From Clonostachys chloroleuca (taxonomy: Eukaryota > Ascomycota > Sordariomycetes > Hypocreales > Bionectriaceae), in assembly GCA_037952775.1 (NCBI GenBank), contig JBANAY010000004.1, positions 2,046,001 to 2,110,000 of the forward strand: a DNA stretch of 64,000 nt, written 5' to 3'. Within the stretch, counting starts at the first letter, position 1; every line of letters begins with the position of its first letter. Both the position numbers and the translations under genes were made by a program. The notes beneath the pieces are model-generated. The model was given only the letters and a program-made list of their open reading frames with translations. It was not told the origin of the DNA and searched no databases. Below are positions 57,147 through 64,000 of the stretch, piece after piece.

Positions 57147-58905
57147 CTAAACCGATATCTGGTATCGTAAATCCTTTGACTTGCCGGCTCTTTTGTCCCC
57201 GTAGTCGCACGATATGCCCTCATCCTCGATTAACTTCGTCGGAGGCGCACCCTGGCCCTCGAGCGCGGCCTCTATCCACCTCCAGAGCCTCCCGTCCGCT
57301 ATGAACTTCTTGTTCATCTCTGCCATCATGGTCAGCTTCTGCGCCACGGCCACCCTGTCGATGTTCTCGATCGTCCGGCTGCCCCGTCCCGTCGGGACGT
57401 ACGTGTCCACCTGCTTATTGCACCACTCGAACATCTCGAGCTCGTACCTCAGCTGCTTGTTCTCCGGCCCCGTGTCGGCCACCTCGGCGAAGAGCTCCGG
57501 CAGGTTGGAGAGCGTGGGGTGGTCCCTCGACTGCCCGTTGACCATCTCGAAGAGCTTCTCGAAGTCGTAGACTGCTCGCATCGATCGCATGCGCACAAGC
57601 CGCTGGAAGAAGAGCATCTGATCCGCACGCTCCCATATCCGCCTGTCATACGGCCGCCCCATGCCCGTCGCCTGCTCAAACCCGTTCCGGAAGGCGATTA
57701 CGAGACGCGGGTCCATCGTGTAGGGCGCCATGTCGCGTGGTCCTGGTGTGACGAGGGCATCGGGCACTGGCGCAGAACATGCCCCGCCCCAGTTGACGAT
57801 GCATGAGATGTTCAGCTTGTCATCGACGAAGACGTTGTCGAAATTCAGGTCAGGGTGGGCGAGCGGGAAGCCTTCGGTCTCCTCCCACGACCTTTGCCGG
57901 GTCATGCTTGGGATCATGTCGCGCATGAGCTGGGCAGCTATGCAGAACTGCAGGCGGTTGCTGCCCTGCTCTGCCTTCTTGTCGAGACCTATGTAGTCGC
58001 TCCACCGCAGCGAAGCGTCCCTGTACTTGTCGTAGCTGTCGTACTCAACCGGGTCAGGCACAGGCGCGAAGAAGCTCCGCGAGCCCATGTCGAGCTTCTT
58101 TGTGTGGAGGCTATACGCAGTTACGAGGGCGTCGAGGTACTCGCCCTCTGTGTCGAATGGCCCTCTGGCGATCCTGCCCAACGAATCCCTTCCTCCCCAG
58201 GTAAGGCCCGGAGCGAGACACTGCTCAATGGAATAGTACCCAGACCCGTCCTGGACAAGCGACCCAATTTTGCTGAACCGGTGCCGTGAGAGCTCGCAGC
58301 TGAGGGCACCGAGCTGGTGCATAACCCTGATCTTACCATTGTCAGAGATGTCCCGAAGCCTCTTACCGGCGGGGGCTTGCTCTGCGAGGCGTGGTCAACC
58401 CAGCCGTAGGCGGAGAGCTTTCGGCCGGGGGCCTTGCTCATGAGCATGAAGGGAACACCAATCTCATTTGTCCAGTTGGATCTGTCCGACCCCGCAAAGT
58501 GTCAGTGAGATGAGAGATGAAGAGGGGGGAGGGGGGGAGCAAGACTCGAGGGAATAGGGAACGCAGTGCAGTGAAGCTGTCACGCCATACTCACTCATAT
58601 GCATATACTTGTGGGACGGGAATGCGTGTATGTGCTTTCACGAATGCGAGGGTCGCGACCTCGCTCACAATCAGGCGGGAAGCCGTCCATCTCTTCAATT
58701 GCGAGTGGCCCGTATGCGGCACGCGGAATACCCACTCGATCCCATCGGCGAATGTGAGAAGAATATACCAATTAAGGTCATCGGAAGACGGTCTGGTGGT
58801 CCTGTCACAACTGCAAGACTGCCCGCGGAGCCTGGATGCCAGGGCAAGGAGAGCTGTGAGGGAAAACGAGGCGAAATGGAAGATGCTTTGCTTATTTGGA
58901 TCCAT
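57147..58905 (-). CDS. Aminoglycoside phosphotransferase-fold (APH) kinase-like protein (apparent frameshift)
   Basis: Member of a large fungal family with the APH/choline-kinase fold; substrates are mostly unknown. Exon 1 is 58905-58595; a 113-nt intron (GTGAGT...CAG) leads to 58481-57147. Visible: EWVFRVPHTG (nucleotide-binding strand region), VATLAFVKAHTRIPVPQVYAY, VPFMLMSKAPGRKLSA (hinge), VMHQLGALSCELSRHRF, catalytic loop FPLAHPDLNFDNVFVDD (HPDLNFDN) and INCIVNWGG-like metal site (read ISCIVNWGGA, where the usual Asp is Asn). The frame breaks at the GGGGG at 58371-58375 between SQSKPP and AGKRLRDISDNGKIRVMHQ; one extra G/C restores 548 residues. The Asp-to-Asn change in the DFG-equivalent motif may weaken catalysis. 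ATG 59031 is an alternative start. Confidence 0.85.
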
Positions 58906-61900
58906 GTCCGAAGACGTGGCTCTGGTGGTTGCTTGATCGATGCCTCTGGTAGGCGGGCAGTCGGGAAGGTGGGCGTTTCGTGGGGACGCGGATCTGTGAT
59001 CGATCGTCTGGCAGCAGGTTACGCAATGCAATATATAGGCAGAGGAGGGGATTCGACGTAAGTAGGAGAATGGGGAGGACCCTGCTGATATCTAAAAGTA
59101 GGGGTTCCAGCAGTCTGGGTCAATCGGCTGGCTGTTACTCTCACCCCCAGACGATTTTGAAGGCAACGCTCTCTTTCTTGTGTCTGAGGAATCAAATCCT
59201 TCTGTTGGCTCAAGATGCCTAATAAGATTGGGACGGATGCGCATCCACCGTGGAGATGTCCCAACTGCTGGCCCAGTAAAAGACTGCAGCACGACGGTAT
59301 CATGCATGTGCTTCGTACATATACCGACCCAGCCCGGTGATTTTCGGCTGGGTTAAAGAATCAATGGATCGGTTTAGTGCTCCTGGCACCGGGCAGCTTG
59401 TACTCAATGTACATGTACGCATGATCTTTGGCTGGGTGCTGGCAACCCATGTCTCATGCACCAGCTGAAGCAGCAGCTAGCTTGGGCATGATCACCGGGT
59501 CTGGTTACCACTGCAGGTTCTGGGCTGCTTAGACTGCCAAGTTGACACGCCAATGGGCAGGCGTGATATCCAATTGGCGCCTTGTCCTCTCGCCACCACT
59601 CCCTAGAAGACTCTAGCGAAGCTTGTTTGCTGGAGGGTGGTGGACCACTGGGCCATGCGATCTGCGTAGTACGTACAACCGCCAATGCGACGGTGCTTCT
59701 AGCTTCCCATCACGGAGCGATGCCCCGGACTATGCTCTCAAGCTTTCCCTCTTGCTCCCCGCTTGTCCCGCGTTGTTCTCCCTTGGCTAGCAGGCCAGGG
59801 GGCACGCTATCTGGCGGCTAGCTGAGCCTTGGCTCGCCTCGTTTACGGGTCAGTTTGGCCTGATTCTTGGGTCGCTCATGAGTCGGGTTGGTCGTGATGT
59901 CGCATCTTGAAGCTGACCAGAGCTTCCAGCCAGGAGCTCACCGACCGTGCCTCTCGGCGAGCGTTTGATACCCGAGCCTCCTACCCCCCAAAACTCGATT
60001 GCCAGAGTCGACTCGTCAGATTGAGTGGCTGGGTTCAACGAGTGGGCTCGCCGGTCTTTACTTGATTGGGACTGGAAAGTAGGGAGACGACATGCATGTA
60101 GGTTGCTTAGTGGTGAAGGGCATCTGCCTCCCCCTTACCGGGACTTTTTCTCCTCATCATCGTTGTTGCTTTTTGCCAACCGGGAGCCCTTAGCCCCTTG
60201 AGCAGAAAAAGGCCTGTTTCTGACCACACGCATCACGGGGAAGCAGGCAAGCGCACAATGCAGCATGGGGGCCTCCCCCAAGCCCTTGATGGCCTCCACG
60301 CACACGCCTCTTAGCTAGGCTGCACTATTACATTGGAACCGGCCCGCTGGCGCCGCGATACATCTTGTGTTACCAGTGTGATTGTTTGACGTTGGATATC
60401 CCCTGTTTTCGGCCACTGTTGCACCAGCCTTCGAACTGATGGCCATGCCCGCTAGGAGGATGAAATTAGCGAGCGCCCGCTTTGTCTCCTGGCATATCCC
60501 ATGCTCGTAAGGCGTCAGCACATCGGTTATTTGGTGACCGCTTCCGGTTACTGCTGGGTCTGCCCCCTGGCCTCCTCCATTGGACACCCAGCCAAGTCCG
60601 CGCACGCCCATGGTTTGCTGTGCCGTTGGCTGCTGACCAAACATATCACTTCATATAGGTAGCGAGGTCTATATGTTGGTGTGCCAGTCCGCGCGCTGAT
60701 TGGCGTGCTTGTTCCCCTCTGCAAGGATCCGGCATCGTGATTTCTGGCCAAGCACCAACAGGTCCAGCCAAGCTGGCAGCGGATATGAGATTCGGGTTAG
60801 CGACATGCTCCAATGCGGCACGGGAACCATCCGATGCGCCTTGCGGGCTGGTGGGTATATTGATTGGTCCCCTTCCCCTGGGTGAGTATTGCAGCGCCCT
60901 TTGCCAGTAATGATCATCTTTGAGCGTCTCAGGCGAGGCGAACGGACAAGAACGAAGCGATCCTTTACAATGGCACCTTGGGTCCTAGGTAGGCAGGCAA
61001 GTTCCGCTGCCTCATACCGCTACTTTGAGAGAGAGCGATGGTTCCGACCTCCTTGCCCCTGTCCTTGTCTAGTTCGTTGATAAATTGGACACGGTCGACC
61101 AACAGCGCTGAAGCCTTCTCCCAGTTATCACATGGCGTACGCCAAAGGACGCCCAAGTCTTCAGGAATGTGCCGTGATGTGATGCACCAGAGACATACCA
61201 CTGGTATTGCCCGCTTATTGCCGAGATCAATCGAATTCTGCCACGAAGCTCTGTCACCTCCCGCTGCCCCTGATTCAGTTTAGCAGACTAGAGCCAGAAA
61301 CTCGAATCCATGCAGAGGCGTAGAGCGACTTTAGTGCCCTAGCGGCAACTAGGCCTATGATCCGGGGCTCCCGACAAGCCCAACAATGCTTGTCCAAATG
61401 AAATATATGCCGGATTTTAATCCTATCTCCTAAACTGGCGATACTAACTAATAGAAGTAAAGACCAAGTACAAAGTTACTGGATGAATCTCATTGGGTTT
61501 AGATTGCAACTCTCGGCGGGTGCCATCCAACTCTTGTGATTATTGATTATTGATCAATGTCTATCTCCCCTGCGGACCCTATAACTCTCATATTCGAAAG
61601 AAGAAGGGAGAAGGGAGAATGTGCCAGTGCGTGTGATCTTATGTTTGTTCTCCTTATTTATTCCTTTGTTCATTATGGACTAAGATTCTAGTGAAGTACA
61701 TCATGAAGGTTTTTAACGTCATCCACTGTTTCGCTATCTTCAATGAGCAGGATCCATTGTAAGGTGATATGATCCTGACCTTTCTAAATGGAGTGGCTCG
61801 TTTATTATAATACCTAAGTTATCTGAATGAAAAACTGTTCACCTATAAGATGAAGAGACTATATGAATTCCTTGTGGCTTGTGGCTGTTCTGTGATGATG

Positions 61901-63486
61901 GCCCTCGTGGATATTGGTCAAACTATGCTACACAGATTGCGAACACATACCTGTCGGGGCGTGTATCACTCGAAGATAAATGTTTTGATCTGATTCAAGT
62001 CAGTTTATTTTAGAGAAGAAGTATTCTGTAAAAAGCTCTTATTGGCAGTTAAAAACAATAACGAGTATGCAAAATGAAGCTTCCTGTTAAATGGAGTAAG
62101 CTGACAAGGTCTATGGTCACTCTTGAATGAATTTCATTCTAATATTTATCCTTCTAATGTCAAGCTGAAGACTATGTCTTCTCGAGTTTCGAGTAGGTTG
62201 AGCTTCTTGTTAAAGCAGAATATCAGCTCTGCATATCGCGCAAATTTGTGTTGAACAGCGAATCGTATATACATGAAGTTAAATCCAATAATGTTGAAAC
62301 TTTTAGACTCTCTTTGTATTACTTTTCTATTTTTAAACTCATCTGATAATCGTGGTAGCCGCCTTCTGAACAAGTAATGATTTACCTATCCAAGGATACT
62401 TTCGCTCCTAGCGCTCAAACAGAATGTCGACAACAGAAGGGAGAAATCCGGACTTGGTTCCTTCAAAGCCCAATATTTACTGTGTTTCCCTTGGCTTCTC
62501 TCGTAATTATCACTCTCCTACTTTCCGAGCTCTTCCACAGCGATAATAAGATGTGTATACCCCGTTCGCTTGTTGAGATTATTTGGTGGAATTGCTGCTA
62601 AATGATTGACCCTTAACTAGGTAGGAAATATTGCCAAGCTTTTTTCAACCATCGAATGAAAACTGAATTACCAAATAATATTTATTGTGAATCGGATATC
62701 TTGACTCCTAACCATCAATGATTGACGGAACTCCACAATTTGATTCCCTACATGTATACATACGGCCAGCCTTATTACATCATGGGCAGTAGTGATTCAT
62801 TATTGCTCGACAGGCAATCCCCATGCTTCATATACCAGAAAACGTGGCCAGATGGGCTCGCGATGAGACTGGCAAAGCATCGGATCGGGCGGATCGGACA
62901 CAGACGCGACCCTGTGCCGAGGTCAAAAGTACTGGACCAGGGCTACCAGCCAGCACCCTGAGTACGGCGTCAAGATGGGGTGATGAAGAGATGTAACCCT
63001 CTCTCACCTGCATGAAAATGATCTCCATTTTTGGGAGTACCGTCGTGTCAAAGGGTAGCAATTGTTGGTGCCTCCCTACATGCATTGCTCAATATCCACA
63101 GGGGTGTCACTCCGTTCCAACCTGACTCTGTCCCGGTCCTTTCCAGGCAGTTATTGCATGAGAAGGCGGGGAAGATGTAACGCTAGGACAGAAGAGCCGA
63201 AATCGATCAGTGACATTGTGCGGAGTAAACCTACTCGGGCGCCCTCCTCGCCAGCTCGGTTCACGTCGATCAATCAGCCAGTGACCTACTCCTCTTCTTG
63301 TGATAAAGTTGCCGAGGCCGCTGAAAATGCCCCCAATTCAAGGGCAGCCCTTATAGCCTGGCCGTCTCGGGATGCCCTCTATGTCTATGTCCCAATGTAA
63401 CTGTGGACTTCCGCAAGTGGGCGCTCCTCTGGCCTCATTCCATCTGCCGTCATATTCAATTGCGCTCAAGAGATAATCAAGTAGTG
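58906..63486. other. Gene-free stretch, 4.6 kb
   Basis: No gene, RNA gene or transposon recognised. 59300-61400 is GC-balanced with short palindromic and repeated words (for example around 59760-59860); 61400-62750 is AT-rich with no usable frames. The last part is the promoter of the alcohol oxidase gene. Confidence 0.45.
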
Positions 63487-64000
63487 ATGGGTTCTTTGGT
63501 TGAACATGCCGCAGAAGTTCCTCTGGCTGCGCCTTTGGCTCCTCTTGCCCCAGCGAATGACTTTACTCCTACGCAATGGAGCGTGTTTCTAGCCATTGCC
63601 GACACGATCATCCCGGCGATTGATACCGGTGGCTTATCGTCAGCCCGTGGTGGGTTGGAAAAGAAATATTATGGAGAGCAGCCCTCAGACATCCCGGCCT
63701 TCAGAGAGCTCATCCGGCGGATGCTCTTCGAGGGGCTACCTAAGAGCGATAACGACCAGCTCAGGCGCGTCCTAGATATACTCAGGTATGACTCCGCTGT
63801 TATATGAATGATACGTCGAAGCGCATTCATCTATAAATCAGATGGGCAAAGTGACTGACATTCGGCTTGCCGATACTATTAGCTACTCTGCGGGATCCCT
63901 AGTTCTCACAGGCCGAACCAGCGCCATCAACAACCAGCCTCGGCATGTACGAGAGCAGATTCTCCTCTCCTGGAGCCAGTCGCGTTTTGCCGCCTTGCGC
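63487..64000 (+). CDS. Long-chain fatty alcohol oxidase (GMC family), N-terminus only, cut by window edge
   Basis: Exon 1 is 63487-63785; a 107-nt intron (GTATGA...TAG) leads to exon 2, from 63893 to beyond the window. The visible N-terminal part (about 135 residues) has FTPTQWSVFLAIADTIIPAI, SDIPAFRELIRRMLFEGLP and, after the splice, SAGSLVLTGRT and VREQILLSWSQSRFAALR. These are the helical N-terminal signatures of FAD-dependent long-chain alcohol oxidases, which oxidise fatty alcohols to aldehydes in peroxisomes or the ER during alkane and lipid use. The FAD-binding and GMC motifs lie outside the window. Confidence 0.87.

Noticed and set aside
58327..58366. A 40-nt intron in the APH-fold kinase gene
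   Set aside because: Shorter than other introns here and leaves the wrong phase; its sequence translates in the repaired frame into conserved residues (LRDISDNGKIRV).
1..64000. tRNA, rRNA, CRISPR or transposon features
   Set aside because: Searched by eye for T-loop GGTTCGAATCC-type boxes, repeat-spacer arrays, terminal repeats and transposase motifs; none convincing, though short or decayed ones could be missed.

Overview
The window is nuclear DNA from a filamentous ascomycete, most likely a member of the Eurotiales (Aspergillus/Penicillium-like). This rests on short introns (about 50-80 nt, GTANGN donors, YAG acceptors), gene content (HET-domain protein, laccases, metacaspase, Hst2 sirtuin, COX16, MGR2, NC2-beta, STRIPAK FHA protein) and loose gene spacing. 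I rebuilt most gene models by splicing by hand; exon coordinates are given in the entries. No tRNA, rRNA, CRISPR array or intact transposon was recognised.

Layout. 1-11.9 kb is a housekeeping-type block: COX16 (-), an FHA protein with two KilA-N/APSES-like modules (-), a tail-anchored SLMAP/PRO45-type FHA protein of the STRIPAK complex (-) and a five-exon MGR2 gene (+) that ORF-length searches miss. 13.8-26.5 kb carries a multicopper oxidase (+) and then minus-strand genes: sirtuin Hst2, NC2-beta, a short-chain dehydrogenase, a homocysteine S-methyltransferase and a metacaspase. 28.6-37.1 kb has a WW-domain glycine-zipper protein, an Arg/Ser-rich protein and an unrecognised three-exon gene. 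29.5-45.6 kb is gene-poor and largely AT-rich, and holds the accessory genes: two paralogous small secreted cysteine-rich proteins and a secreted collagen-like protein (106 uninterrupted Gly-X-Y triplets plus a WSC domain). A HET-domain gene follows. 47.8-58.9 kb has a Rrg1-type methyltransferase, a DJ-1/PfpI protein, a membrane-anchored multicopper oxidase with an apparent 2-nt microexon, and an aminoglycoside-phosphotransferase-fold kinase. A long gene-free stretch leads to a fatty-alcohol oxidase gene cut by the right edge.

Two themes stand out. First, five otherwise intact genes (SLMAP-like, hst2, homocysteine methyltransferase, metacaspase, kinase) and the methyltransferase are broken by small frame changes. 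At least five sites fit loss of one G/C in a G/C run, so assembly indels are likelier than pseudogenes. Second, the 39-44 kb segment looks like a lineage-specific secreted/cell-surface set. No operon-like or defence-type system was seen. The most novel items are the FHA + double KilA-N architecture, the secreted pair with its collagen neighbour, and the microexon.
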